DNA of 64,000 bases from Clostridiales bacterium UBA3678 (GTDB lineage Bacteria; Bacillota; Clostridia; TANB77; CAG-508): contig DFJF01000005.1 in assembly GCA_002372935.1 (NCBI GenBank), positions 108,368-172,367 of the forward strand, written 5' to 3'. Of this stretch, positions 25,441 to 34,331 are shown piece by piece (position 1 is the stretch's first letter; the number at the start of each line of letters is the position of its first letter). The position numbers were made by a program, and so were the translations under genes. Under the pieces are notes generated by a model. The model was not told where the DNA came from. It saw nothing but the letters and a program-made list of their open reading frames with translations, and searched no databases.

Positions 25441-26566
25441 ATAATCCTTTATTTTTATTTTTTCTTAAAAATGATGGGATATCTAAGTCATTTGAAGAAC
25501 TGCTAAAGTCTTGGCTTGATGGTGGATTTATTTTTTTATCCCAGCTCTTCGAAACCATGTTGTCTAATCTTTTATTCACATTATTGTTTTCATTTTGATC
25601 TTCAAATCCAGTTGCTATTACTGTTATTTGTATTTCATCTTTCATATTTTCATCTATAACTGTACCAAAGATTATGTTAGCTTCTGGATCTACATTGCGT
25701 TGAACTAATTCTGCAGCTGTATTTACTTCTTGTAATCCTAAGTCTTCTCCTCCTGTAACATTTATGATTACTCCTCTTGCTCCTTCTATTGTTGTCTCTA
25801 GTAATGGACTTTGGATTGCTTGTTTTGCAGCATCTTCTGCTTTGTTTTCTCCTGATGCTCTACCTATTCCCATATGTGCCATTCCTGTATTTAGCATTAT
25901 CGTTTTTACATCTGCAAAATCTAGATTTATTGCTCCTGTTACTGTAATTAAGTCTGATATACCTTGTACACCTTGTCTTAAAACATCATCTGCCATCATA
26001 AAGGCTTCTGACATTGATGTTTTTCTGTCTATTATTTGTAAAAGTTTATCATTTGGTATAACAATTAATGTGTCTACCTTTCCTTTTAAACTTTCTATTC
26101 CGCGCTCTGCTTGTGCTAAACGTTTTTTTCCTTCAAATGTAAATGGTTTTGTAACAACACCTATTGTTAATATTCCCATTTCTTTTGCAAGTCCTGCAAC
26201 TGTTGGTGCTGCGCCAGTTCCTGTTCCACCGCCCATTCCTGCTGTAACAAATACCATATCTGCACCACGTAAAACTTCTGTAATTTCTGTTTTGCTCTCT
26301 TCTGCTGATTGAGCTCCAATATCAGGATCTGCTCCTGCTCCTAGCCCTCTTGTTATTTTTTCACCTATTTGAATTTTTGTATTTGCTTTTGATTTTTGTA
26401 AAGCTTGTCTATCTGTATTAACTGCAATAAAATCTACATTTTTTATTCCCCAGTCAAGCATTCTGTTTACAGCATTGTTTCCTGCTCCGCCAACACCTAT
26501 TACCTTTATTGTTGCTGTTCCATCTTTCATTGTTATATTGTTTTCATCATCAAAATCCATCATCAC
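25439..26566 (-). CDS. ftsZ: Cell division GTPase FtsZ
   Basis: Polymerises into the division ring. The GTP-binding domain shows KVIGVGGAGNNAVNRM, the signature MGGGTGTGAAP and NLDFADVKTIM. A linker of about 45 residues precedes the C-terminal peptide DIPSFLRK, which binds FtsA and other partners. GTG 26566 sits eight bases after GGGAGG; ATG codons follow at once, so the start is uncertain by one or two codons. It is 27 bases downstream of ftsA in one operon. The stop codon touches repeat cluster H. Confidence 0.98.
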   Translation of the reverse strand: MMMDFDDENNITMKDGTATIKVIGVGGAGNNAVNRMLDWGIKNVDFIAVNTDRQALQKSKANTKIQIGEKITRGLGAGADPDIGAQSAEESKTEITEVLRGADMVFVTAGMGGGTGTGAAPTVAGLAKEMGILTIGVVTKPFTFEGKKRLAQAERGIESLKGKVDTLIVIPNDKLLQIIDRKTSMSEAFMMADDVLRQGVQGISDLITVTGAINLDFADVKTIMLNTGMAHMGIGRASGENKAEDAAKQAIQSPLLETTIEGARGVIINVTGGEDLGLQEVNTAAELVQRNVDPEANIIFGTVIDENMKDEIQITVIATGFEDQNENNNVNKRLDNMVSKSWDKKINPPSSQDFSSSSNDLDIPSFLRKNKNKGL

Positions 26567-26593
26567 TGATAATTCCTCCCTTAAATTTATTAA

Positions 26594-27823
26594 TTAACTA
26601 TAAAAAAATTCTTTTATTCTAGCAATAGTTGTTTTGATAAAGCTCTCTTTTGAATTTGTATCTATTCTGCTCGATACACTCTTTGCAAATGGCCTTGATG
26701 CAATATATCTTACTAATGCATACGCTGTCCTAAATTCTGGCTTCACAGTACTTATTGCTCTTCCAGTTGAAATTTTTACTGGTATATTTAATGCTATTTT
26801 TCCAGCCACATCACTTTTACTTATATTAGTAATTCCTTGACCGGTTAATACTACATTATTGATTCTTGATTTTATGCCTTGATTTGTTATAATCTTATTT
26901 ACTAAAGAAAATATTTCTTCTATCCTTGCTTCCATAATTTCTATTAGCTCTGAACTCTTTATTACTTTGTTTCTTGTTTCATCTTTACATGTATTTAGCA
27001 TTATTTCATTATCATTGTCAATAAATGATCTTAATGCTAAACCATATTGTCTTTTTAATTTATCTGCTTCTTCTTCTGATATTGCTAAAACTACAGCTAT
27101 ATCATGTGTAATATTGTTTCCACCAAGGGGAATGGTGTTAGTGTATATAAATTTGTTTTCTTCAAATACACCAATATCTGTATTTTCTGCTCCAACATCT
27201 AACAACATTATATTATCATGTAATTCATTGTTATCTAAAACTAAATTTCTCTCTGCTAGTGTAGTTGGAACTATTCCATCAATTTCCAGGCCAGCTTTTT
27301 TGAATATTCCTGACAATTTTCTTACATAGTCTTTATTTGCTAATATAACTTGTGCACTTATCGTAAAGCTTGAACATAAAGTTCCAATTGGATCTGATTC
27401 AATTTTCCCGTTATCCAAAATAACTTCATTTATTGCTAAATCCGCTAATATTTGACCTTCTGGAATTTCTATGTCTTTTACTTGCATAATAGCATTTTGT
27501 AAATCTTTTTGTGTGATTCCTGAAAATTTGTCTTTGACTTCTTTTGTCACATTATTTTCTACTATTGTTGCATATTTACCTGGAATAGTTACATATGCTG
27601 AATTAATCTTTAAATCTGTTTCTTCTTCTGCTTCTTTTATAGTTTTCGAGATGCTCAAACTGATATCATCTTCATTGACTATTTTTCCTTTTTTAAGACC
27701 ATTACATTTATAAGAGGTACTACATATAATTTCTACTTGCCCAAAGTTATTTACTTCCCCTAAAATTGTACAAACCTTGGTTGTTCCTATGTCAATACCT
27801 ACTATGATATCACCTATTGCCAA
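26594..27823 (-). CDS. ftsA: Cell division protein FtsA
   Basis: Actin-like ATPase that ties FtsZ to the membrane. VGIDIGTTKVCTILG (phosphate 1), the ALDVGAENTDIG-like segment MLLDVGAENTDIG and VVLTGQGITNI are visible. The SHS2 insertion lies at about residues 85-165. The C-terminus ends in an amphipathic stretch, FIKTTIARIKEFFYS, expected to bind the membrane. At 409 aa it has the usual length. The start is TTG 27823 behind GGAGG. A strong promoter with WalR-like sites lies directly upstream, so ftsA-ftsZ can be expressed separately from the upstream division genes. Confidence 0.96.
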   Translation of the reverse strand: MAIGDIIVGIDIGTTKVCTILGEVNNFGQVEIICSTSYKCNGLKKGKIVNEDDISLSISKTIKEAEEETDLKINSAYVTIPGKYATIVENNVTKEVKDKFSGITQKDLQNAIMQVKDIEIPEGQILADLAINEVILDNGKIESDPIGTLCSSFTISAQVILANKDYVRKLSGIFKKAGLEIDGIVPTTLAERNLVLDNNELHDNIMLLDVGAENTDIGVFEENKFIYTNTIPLGGNNITHDIAVVLAISEEEADKLKRQYGLALRSFIDNDNEIMLNTCKDETRNKVIKSSELIEIMEARIEEIFSLVNKIITNQGIKSRINNVVLTGQGITNISKSDVAGKIALNIPVKISTGRAISTVKPEFRTAYALVRYIASRPFAKSVSSRIDTNSKESFIKTTIARIKEFFYS

Positions 27824-27864
27824 GATAATTCCTCCATCTTTTTTTTGATTTTTGTTACTATTAT

Positions 27865-27893
27865 TTTATATTACAATTTTAGACAATTGTCAA
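27865..27893 (-). promoter_or_regulatory. Strong sigma-A promoter of ftsA-ftsZ
   Basis: Minus-strand TTGACA (27888-27893) and TATAAA (27865-27870) have a 17-bp spacer, a near-consensus promoter about 40 bases before the TTG start. Confidence 0.8.
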
Positions 27894-27900
27894 TAGAATT

Positions 27901-27939
27901 TGTAACATTTTCGAAATATTTTTGTAACAAATTTGTAAT
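27901..27939 (+). promoter_or_regulatory. WalR-like half-sites upstream of the ftsA promoter
   Basis: TGTAAC (27901), TGTAAC (27923) and TGTAAT (27934) lie in 11-bp register; the 27912 position is degenerate. The last two are a perfect TGTWAH, five bases, TGTWAH site. The array begins seven bases beyond the -35. WalR is known to act on ftsAZ in Bacillus subtilis, which supports this reading. Confidence 0.6.
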
Positions 27940-28067
27940 AAGTTTTTGGTTATTTTTTCAACTCCGCTCTATCACTTTTTTGCGGAGTTTACTTTACATA
28001 ATTTATATTTGTGGTTTTTATGCATATTTTTTCTGATATATATTTTTTACATCAGAATTTATTTTGT

Positions 28068-28448
28068 TCAATCCTTTTCTTCTTTAGCTTTTTTTCTTTC
28101 TTCTATCTTTTTAGACCATTTATCTATATAATATTTTCTAATTATAGTCAAATTAATAAACATTCTTCCAACAAAAACAACTATTGCAGCTAAATAGATA
28201 TCTACATTTAATTTTGTTCCTAGATATGTTAAAAGCATTGATAGTATTGCATTACAGAAAAATCCAGAAATAAATACTTTAATATCAAATTCTCCTTTTA
28301 AAACTCCTGCTATTCCTCCAAAAACAGAATCAAGTGCTGCAATTATTCCTATTGCTAAATATGTTGAATATGTATATGAAATAATAGGTAAATTAATTCC
28401 TATTATAGCTCCTAAAACACATCCTATCATTATGGCTATAAAAATCAT
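28068..28448 (-). CDS. sbp: Small basic protein (DUF1290) of the division cluster
   Basis: A small integral membrane protein found next to ftsA/ftsZ genes in Firmicutes; its function is not known. Four hydrophobic helices fill about residues 1-105. The core GIIAALDSVFGGIAGVLKG is the family signature. The charged C-terminus ends KKIEERKKAKEEKD. ATG 28448 is chosen because AAGGA lies nine bases upstream; a TTG at 28457 overlaps that site. The gap of about 245 bases to ftsA holds an 8-bp inverted repeat (AACTCCGC, 27960 onward) and the ftsA promoter. Confidence 0.9.
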   Translation of the reverse strand: MIFIAIMIGCVLGAIIGINLPIISYTYSTYLAIGIIAALDSVFGGIAGVLKGEFDIKVFISGFFCNAILSMLLTYLGTKLNVDIYLAAIVVFVGRMFINLTIIRKYYIDKWSKKIEERKKAKEEKD

Positions 28449-28510
28449 TTTTATCAATCCTTTCTTAATTAATTTTCATTTTATTTGTTATAATTGTGGC
28501 ATCAAGTTAT

Positions 28511-29236
28511 TTATTTATTTGAAGTATCATTCATATATTCTGTTTTCATTGAGCTTGAATATTTCCCTATTTCTACCTTTTTCTTTTCTTCAAAATTAAT
28601 TTCCTGTCCCCATCCTTGGATACTGTCAACATAGCCAGCACCGATTAAAGAACTTCTTAATTTATCAGAATCTCCAATAACTTTTATAGTATATGGTGAT
28701 GATACTCCTTCTCCATTAACTTTTACATAATTTTTTGTAATATTTACAAAATCTGTAGAATTTACTATCCTTTGATCATTTATTGAAATTGCCTCTGCTC
28801 CAGCATCTTTTAAATAGTTTACAATTATCATTAATTCACTATATGTAACAATTTGTTTTGCATCACCATCATCACTATTTAAGTCTTCTGGATCTTTTAA
28901 TGTAATTATAACTCCTGGACCTTCAACATCTGTTAAGCCAAGCAATAATTTTAAATTTGCTAATTCTTCTTCAAGGTTCTTTTTTGTTTCTGTGTTTGAA
29001 CTTGATTCTTCATTATAACTTTTTAATGTTTCTGTAACTACTCTATATTGTTCTTGAACATCTTCATATTTTGATTTCCAATTTGCAAGTTCTGTTTTCA
29101 AATCTTCCTCTCTCATTGTATCAACTGATGTAATATTACTTTGATATACAATCTTAAATTGCATAAATATTGTAATAACCAAAATTAAACACATTACACC
29201 AATTGTAATTGCAATTGTTATTTTACCTTTTTTCAA
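28511..29236 (-). CDS. DUF881 division-cluster protein (second copy)
   Basis: A single-pass membrane protein facing outward. It has one N-terminal helix (about residues 7-27), a coiled coil (about 40-95) with NLEEELANLKLLLG, then the DUF881 domain. That domain carries GPGVIITLKDPEDLN, LMIIVNYLKDAGAEAISIN and GDSDKLRSSL. Proteins of this family lie in ftsQ-ftsA clusters of Firmicutes and Actinobacteria; the role is unknown. The start is TTG 29236 behind GGAG. It follows a paralogue at 29308. Confidence 0.9.
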   Translation of the reverse strand: MKKGKITIAITIGVMCLILVITIFMQFKIVYQSNITSVDTMREEDLKTELANWKSKYEDVQEQYRVVTETLKSYNEESSSNTETKKNLEEELANLKLLLGLTDVEGPGVIITLKDPEDLNSDDGDAKQIVTYSELMIIVNYLKDAGAEAISINDQRIVNSTDFVNITKNYVKVNGEGVSSPYTIKVIGDSDKLRSSLIGAGYVDSIQGWGQEINFEEKKKVEIGKYSSSMKTEYMNDTSNK

Positions 29237-29307
29237 TACACTCCGCTCCTTTTCTCTATTTAGAGCCTATTTCATTTTTCGCTCTGTTCTATTTATTAAT
29301 AACTCTT

Positions 29308-30027
29308 CTATTCTTTTGTTTTTGCATATTTAAAGTTTGTGATTCCTGTGTATTTAGAAATAGTTATTTTATCTGCTCTAGTAAAAGTCGTTTTTATATA
29401 ACTTTCTTCTAATCTTTCTAAATATCCACCAGGTCTTTTAAGAGTTGCAAGCCTTGTAGAAAGGCCTATTGCATTTATCGTAAATGTTGAACTTATCTTT
29501 TGACCATTTACAGATATAACATTTCCCTCGCAAGTAATTGCACTAGTATTGACAATTCTTTGTCCATTTATTTCTATTGCCTCTGCTCCAGCATTTTTTA
29601 ATTCATTTACAACCGCTAAAAGATCTTTGTCATGTACTAATAAATCTGATTGATCTATTGCAGAATTAACTGAACTAATTATATTTGCATCTGCTATTGT
29701 TATTGTTGCCCCTTGTCCTTCTACTTCTGTTGCACCCAACAACATATTATATTTTTTTATCTCTTCTTCTAATGCTTTTAACTCATCATCATTATTTGTG
29801 ACATTATTTCTGGTAGTTTCCAATTCTTTTTGTGCTGTTTCCAAAAGTACATAAGTATTATCATATTTTTCTTTCATTTTTAATACTTGATCTTTTAACT
29901 CATTAAGCTCTTGATTTGAACTTACTGTACTACCATTATTATTTACGGTTTTTAATTGGACACAAATTCCAATTGTAAGTATAAAGCACATTACACCTAA
30001 AATAATAGCTTGCTTCCATTTTCTCAT
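29308..30027 (-). CDS. DUF881 division-cluster protein (first copy)
   Basis: Same layout as its downstream paralogue: a signal-anchor helix (about residues 8-22), a coiled coil (about 38-95) and a DUF881 domain. The domain shows GQGATITIADANI, AVVNELKNAGAEAIEINGQRI (in part) and IGLSTRLATLKRPGGY. The two copies are alike in order and length but clearly diverged, so the duplication is old. The start is ATG 30027 behind AAAGG. It lies 80 bases after ftsQ in the same operon. Confidence 0.9.
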   Translation of the reverse strand: MRKWKQAIILGVMCFILTIGICVQLKTVNNNGSTVSSNQELNELKDQVLKMKEKYDNTYVLLETAQKELETTRNNVTNNDDELKALEEEIKKYNMLLGATEVEGQGATITIADANIISSVNSAIDQSDLLVHDKDLLAVVNELKNAGAEAIEINGQRIVNTSAITCEGNVISVNGQKISSTFTINAIGLSTRLATLKRPGGYLERLEESYIKTTFTRADKITISKYTGITNFKYAKTKE

Positions 30028-30107
30028 ATTTTTATATCATCCTTTCGTATTGTCTTGATTTTTTCTTTGTTTTTATTCTTCTTGCTTTCTTTTTCTTTAA
30101 ATTCTTC

Positions 30108-31259
30108 TTAATTGTTTTTAGTAGATTTTTTATCTTTTTTACTTTTTGTTTCTTTAATCTCTTCTCTAAAAAATGGTTTAAATCCATTATTTAAATCACC
30201 ATTTAAGAATACTTCACCGATATTCCCTTTTTCCTGTTTCAAAATTACCTTTAAATACGCCATTTTATTTACTATATCACTTGAATCTCCTAAATACACT
30301 TTTTTATTTTCACTTTTTAATTCTAAAATATATTCATCATTTTCTATTATAATCTTAGTAATTAAATCTGAAACTTCTTCTTTTTTTGCAGTATTCATTA
30401 TTCTTAGCATTGCATTTAAGTATGGTATGTCATTATCTGATATTCTTGTTGAATTTAATAATGTATCCTGATCTGTAGAAAAACCTTCTATAACAGGAAC
30501 ATTTGCACTTTTAGAATTTTTTTCTAATATATAGCCATGCGAATTTATATAAACATAGCTATTAATAACTTTTATTTGATATGCAACTTTCCTTTCTTCA
30601 ACAGATATTTCTAGAGTACCTGGCAAATTTCTTGATATATTAACAGATTCTATATATGGATTTTCTTTTATATTATTTGTAATATTTTTACATGAAATTC
30701 TAAAAATATTTTCACCAGTTACTACTCCTGATAGACTTATTATTGTATCACTACTTATTTTATTATTTCCTTCTACCTTTATTGTTTGAATATTAAATAT
30801 CGGAGAAATTAAAGCAAATATGATAATTGCAAAAATAATTAAAATTAATAGTACAATTCTTTTATTTCTTTTGTTTTTAACTTTTTTATTTTTCTTCTTA
30901 TTGATAGTTTTCTTGCTTGTATTATTCTTATTTTGTTTATGTTTTGTCGATTTATTTTTTATTTTTTTACAATTCTTTTGATTTTCTTTTATGTAATTGT
31001 TTTTGTTAATATTATTATTTATTTTAGTGGATCTTTTTGTTTTATAAGAATCTTTTTCTTCAAAATATGGATTTTTAAATTCTATAAATAAATCTTCTTC
31101 TTCATCATTTTGCTCTATTTTTTTACTTATTGTTTCATTTTTTCCCTTATTTCTAGAAGTTTGCCCATTTATTCTTTTTGCAAAGAAAACTTGTTTTCCG
31201 TTAATTCCTATTTCACTTGCATCATCTTCTTCAAATTGAAGTATGTCTTTTTTATCCAC
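30108..31259 (-). CDS. ftsQ: Cell division protein FtsQ/DivIB
   Basis: Bitopic division protein that joins FtsB and FtsL at the septum. A long, very basic cytoplasmic region (about residues 1-130, rich in Lys and Asn) precedes one helix (about 134-153). The POTRA domain follows (FNIQTIKVEGNNKIS, IISLSGVVTGENIFRIS) and then the FtsQ beta domain (NLPGTLEISVEERKVAYQI). The C-terminus is Lys-rich. At 383 aa it is longer than usual because of the cytoplasmic region. The start is GTG 31259 behind AGGTGG. It opens the division operon. Confidence 0.92.
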   Translation of the reverse strand: MDKKDILQFEEDDASEIGINGKQVFFAKRINGQTSRNKGKNETISKKIEQNDEEEDLFIEFKNPYFEEKDSYKTKRSTKINNNINKNNYIKENQKNCKKIKNKSTKHKQNKNNTSKKTINKKKNKKVKNKRNKRIVLLILIIFAIIIFALISPIFNIQTIKVEGNNKISSDTIISLSGVVTGENIFRISCKNITNNIKENPYIESVNISRNLPGTLEISVEERKVAYQIKVINSYVYINSHGYILEKNSKSANVPVIEGFSTDQDTLLNSTRISDNDIPYLNAMLRIMNTAKKEEVSDLITKIIIENDEYILELKSENKKVYLGDSSDIVNKMAYLKVILKQEKGNIGEVFLNGDLNNGFKPFFREEIKETKSKKDKKSTKNN

Positions 31260-31298
31260 TAAATCACCACCTTTTTCTGATGCTTTTGCATATCTTAT

Positions 31299-31327
31299 AT
31301 TTTACTATTTTTTTTCAAAAATAGCAA
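31299..31327 (-). promoter_or_regulatory. Promoter of the ftsQ operon
   Basis: TTGCTA (31322-31327) and TAAAAT (31299-31304), 17 bp apart, read on the minus strand. A lone TGTTAC motif lies at 31345, without a phased partner. Confidence 0.5.
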
Positions 31328-31431
31328 TATTATATTAAAAAATTTGTTACAATTGTTGTATTTTTTAAGTTTGTTTTGAATAAAATTTAACAAAAAAACT
31401 TAATTATTAAAAAATAATTAAGTTTTTAAAA

Positions 31432-32739
31432 TCACACCAAAAATGGTAAAAATATTTTTGCAAAACTCAAAAATATGAAGAAGCCTAACACATCTGTAGC
31501 AGTTGTTAAAAAAATTGAAGATGATAATGCTGGATCAATATGTAGCTTATTTAAAATTAAAGGTATTAACAATCCCGAAAATCCTGCAACAACTAAATTT
31601 CCAATCATTGCAAGTAATATTATTAATCCTAGATACATATTTCCATATATTAAATAAACGACAATTGCTGTTATTATCCCAATTCCAGCTCCATCTATTA
31701 TTCCCAATAAAATCTCTTTTCCAATTAAGTGCCAAGCATCTTTTAATTCTACTTTTCCCATTGCAATATTTCTTATTATAATTGCAACTGTCTGTGTTCC
31801 TGCATTTCCTCCCATTCCAGTTACAATCGACATTATTGAAGATAATGCTACAACTTGAGATATTACATCTTCAAATGATTTTATTGTTAAAGATGCTAAA
31901 AATGCTGTAATAAGATTTACGAAAAGCCATGGAAGCCTTAGTTTTACTGACTCTAACAAACTGGTGTTTAAATTTTCTTCTTTTGCAACACCACCCATTT
32001 TTAAGACATCTTCTGTTTGCTCTTCTTCCATAACATCAAGAATATCATCAATTGTAATAATACCTAATAAGCCTTTATTCTTATTTAAAACTGGAATAAC
32101 AGTTAAATCATATTTTGAAGCCATTAAAGCAACTTCCTCTTGATCGACTTCTGGCTCAACATATTTAAAATTCTTATCAGCAATATTGTTTAAAACTTCA
32201 TTTTCATCACTGCTAAGCATTGTTCTAATATCTATTGTTCCAATTAATTTTTTTGTTATATCTGTAACAAAAAATGTATCAATAAATTCTGTTCTTGGCG
32301 AAATTATTTTCAATTTTTCAAAAGCCTCTTTTATAGTCAGTTTTCCACTTAGAGCTATATACTCAGTTGTCATAATTCCTCCAGCACAATCATCTCTATA
32401 TCCTAATAGTTGTTTAATAATTGCTCTGTCTCCGAATTTCATTAAATTCATCAATTCTTTAGTTCTTCCAACTTTTAGAATTCCAAGTATATCAACAATA
32501 TCATCTTTTTGCATATGTTTGAATATACTCAATGCTTTTGAATCTGTTAAATAATCCATTATTCTTATTTGAGAATCTTCATCAGCTTGTTCTAATATCA
32601 TAGCTAATTTTTCATTGTTTAAATTTTTGCATAATTTTTGTATTTGATTATCTTCATAATCACCTAAAGATTTAGCAATATCAATTAATTTGCTTTCATC
32701 TGTTAACTCTTCAACTTTAATTATTTTTTCTGAATCCAT
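31432..32739 (-). CDS. mgtE: MgtE-type magnesium transporter
   Basis: Mg2+-gated Mg2+ channel or transporter. Layout: an N-terminal helical domain (about residues 20-125), two CBS domains (about 130-250, with MTTEYIALSGKLTIKEA and TVIPVLNKNKGLLGIITIDD), a plug helix, and five membrane helices. The pore motif GMGGNAGTQ is intact. ATG 32739 follows GGGGGA by seven bases; an ATG at 32754 has no site. It has its own promoter and a long structured leader, so expression is probably separate from gtrA. Confidence 0.95.
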   Translation of the reverse strand: MDSEKIIKVEELTDESKLIDIAKSLGDYEDNQIQKLCKNLNNEKLAMILEQADEDSQIRIMDYLTDSKALSIFKHMQKDDIVDILGILKVGRTKELMNLMKFGDRAIIKQLLGYRDDCAGGIMTTEYIALSGKLTIKEAFEKLKIISPRTEFIDTFFVTDITKKLIGTIDIRTMLSSDENEVLNNIADKNFKYVEPEVDQEEVALMASKYDLTVIPVLNKNKGLLGIITIDDILDVMEEEQTEDVLKMGGVAKEENLNTSLLESVKLRLPWLFVNLITAFLASLTIKSFEDVISQVVALSSIMSIVTGMGGNAGTQTVAIIIRNIAMGKVELKDAWHLIGKEILLGIIDGAGIGIITAIVVYLIYGNMYLGLIILLAMIGNLVVAGFSGLLIPLILNKLHIDPALSSSIFLTTATDVLGFFIFLSFAKIFLPFLV

Positions 32740-32774
32740 CTTATTTTCCCCCATTTTTTATTATCAATTTTTTA

Positions 32775-32805
32775 TAATAGTAAATTCAACATAAATTTAC
32801 TATTA
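32775..32805 (-). promoter_or_regulatory. 12-bp hairpin just before the mgtE ribosome site
   Basis: TAATAGTAAATT (32775-32786) and AATTTACTATTA (32794-32805) are perfectly complementary with a 7-base loop. It ends about 20 bases before the mgtE ribosome site and could control its access. Confidence 0.5.
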
Positions 32806-32866
32806 TATAACAAAAAATCAGTTAATAATTTATTAACAGATTTGAGAGAAAATATATAAAATTATT

Positions 32867-32950
32867 TTAACGGCAAAAAGATGAGCAATAGCCCACTTTT
32901 TTGAATTGTATTTTATATATTTTCACCCCGTTCGCGAGACTATCATCCAT
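32867..32950 (-). CDS. Possible 27-residue leader peptide in the mgtE leader
   Basis: ATG 32950 follows AGGTAGGTG at good spacing and reads 27 codons (beginning MDDSLANGVKIYK, ending YCSSFCR) to TAA 32867. The start codon lies in a helix with the 3' end of the same frame (AAAAAGATG 32948-32956 with CATCTTTTT 32875-32883). The region is less AT-rich than its surroundings. It may be a regulatory uORF, or the frame may be incidental to a structured RNA. Confidence 0.35.
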   Translation of the reverse strand: MDDSLANGVKIYKIQFKKVGYCSSFCR

Positions 32951-32994
32951 CTTTTTCACCTACCTTTTCTTTATTTTTTTACTTTTACATAAGT

Positions 32995-33023
32995 ATTATA
33001 ACATAAATTATAAATTTCGACAA
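32995..33023 (-). promoter_or_regulatory. Promoter of mgtE
   Basis: TTGTCG (33018-33023) and TATAAT (32995-33000), 17 bp apart, with TG before the -10. It starts a leader of about 240 bases before mgtE. This stretch between gtrA and mgtE holds the leader elements listed separately and no larger gene. Confidence 0.6.
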
Positions 33024-33044
33024 TGGTTTTAAGATATTTTTTCT

Positions 33045-33545
33045 TCAATTATCGATATCTTTCCCTACTTTTGTAGCTTCATCTATATTTTCAATATAAT
33101 CAGCCCATTCTAATGGCTTATTTCCTTTAAAAACAAATTTAGAATTTATAAAATAAAATACAAAATACAAAATTGTATCTGATATACATTTCGCTACTGT
33201 TTTTGGTAAATATGTATTTTCATAAAATCTTGTTACAAGCCATGAAGATGCAAGCATTTGAATTACAATTACTATGTAAAACTTTATAATTGCTGTACTT
33301 TTTAAATTTCTATTTTTAAAAGCCTTTTTGCTTAAAAAGAAATTGATTGTGCTTGATGTAAGTCTTGATATTATAGTTGCTACATATATTGAGAATGTAG
33401 CATTAGTATTTCGTAATATTATTTCTGCAAATAATATAAATATTACAAAATCAGCAGTCATTGCTGTAAATGATGCTCCACAATATAAGATAAATTCTTG
33501 TATTTTTTGTGGTAATTTTCCAAAAAAATTTATTAACTTCTTCAT
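33045..33545 (-). CDS. GtrA-family membrane protein
   Basis: GtrA-like proteins are four-helix membrane proteins thought to help move lipid-linked sugars for teichoic acid or polysaccharide glycosylation. The 166-aa protein shows four hydrophobic helices, at about residues 18-38, 48-68, 83-103 and 115-135. The family-like segment KFYIVIVIQMLASSWLVTRF is present. A polar C-terminal tail ends the protein. ATG 33545 follows GGAAG. It is 21 bases downstream of apt and probably co-transcribed. No glycosyltransferase partner is adjacent. Confidence 0.85.
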   Translation of the reverse strand: MKKLINFFGKLPQKIQEFILYCGASFTAMTADFVIFILFAEIILRNTNATFSIYVATIISRLTSSTINFFLSKKAFKNRNLKSTAIIKFYIVIVIQMLASSWLVTRFYENTYLPKTVAKCISDTILYFVFYFINSKFVFKGNKPLEWADYIENIDEATKVGKDIDN

Positions 33546-33566
33546 ATTACTACTTCCATATATTTT

Positions 33567-34091
33567 TTATTTTCCTTCAAATTCTATTACTGTAGATATA
33601 TCATAATTCTTTAATCTTTCTTTTCCTTTTAAATCTGGAAGATTAATTAAACAAACTACTTTCACTACTTTACCACCTAGGCGTTCAACTAATTTTATCA
33701 TAGCTTCAAGGGTTCCTGCTGTAGCAATTAAATCATCTACAACAACAACTTTTTGTCCTGGCTTTATACTATCTTTATGTATTTCTAAAGTTGCCTTTCC
33801 ATATTCTAAATCATATGATTCTGAAATAGTTTCATAAGGTAACTTTCCTTTTTTTCTAACTGGAACAAAAGCTTTATTCAAATTATAAGCAATTGGCATT
33901 CCAAAAATAAATCCTCTAGATTCAGCTGCAGCAACAACATCAAAATCAATATTTTCTAAACTTTCTTGCATTTTGTCTATTGCTAATTTTAGTGCATCTT
34001 TATCTTGCAATATTGTTGTTATATCTCTAAATATAATTCCTTTACTAGGAAAATCTGGTATGTTTCTTACATATTCTTTTAAATCTTTCAC
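33567..34091 (-). CDS. apt: Adenine phosphoribosyltransferase
   Basis: Salvages adenine to AMP using PRPP. At 174 aa it is standard length. VRNIPDFPSKGIIFRDITTI at the N-terminus is diagnostic, together with AAESRGFIFG and the PRPP loop VVVVDDLIATAGT. The start is GTG 34091 behind GGAGG. It leads gtrA and lies downstream of a hairpin-rich gap after rpsU. It is not next to relA, its common neighbour. Confidence 0.96.
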   Translation of the reverse strand: MKDLKEYVRNIPDFPSKGIIFRDITTILQDKDALKLAIDKMQESLENIDFDVVAAAESRGFIFGMPIAYNLNKAFVPVRKKGKLPYETISESYDLEYGKATLEIHKDSIKPGQKVVVVDDLIATAGTLEAMIKLVERLGGKVVKVVCLINLPDLKGKERLKNYDISTVIEFEGK

Positions 34092-34199
34092 TATTACAAT
34101 TCCTCCATATTTTTACAATCTTTTTTATAGCCATATTATATATCTATTAATAACTAATATTCAAGAGAAAAATAATAATTTTTAAAATATTTTTTATAT

Positions 34200-34320
34200 G
34201 TTACTAATCACAGCTATTTAATTTTATATAGCTGTGATTAGTAACAAAAATAAAGACTATTAGGCAAAATATTTATATATATCTTGTCAATAGTCTTAAA
34301 ATATAGCTACTGCTATATTT
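34200..34320. repeat. Three consecutive hairpins between rpsU and apt
   Basis: A perfect 18-bp inverted repeat (34200-34217 with 34228-34245) is followed by a 9-bp one (34253-34261 with 34289-34297). A third 9-bp hairpin (34299-34307 with 34312-34320) completes the set. The middle one, read on the minus strand, is followed by TTTATTTTTG and is a plausible rpsU terminator. The 18-bp hairpin has no T-run. The ~240-base gap holds no gene. Confidence 0.55.
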
Positions 34321-34331
34321 ATTTTTTATTG

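Noticed and set aside
25270..25506. Open frame with repeated KKNRPLS units across cluster H
   Set aside because: It is produced by the repeats in the other direction and runs into ftsZ on the opposite strand.
31345..31362. WalR-like site before ftsQ
   Set aside because: A single TGTTAC half-site with the next candidate one base out of register.
32755..33000. M-box Mg2+ riboswitch before mgtE
   Set aside because: Only a short AGGTAGGTGA resemblance exists; the conserved downstream core is absent.
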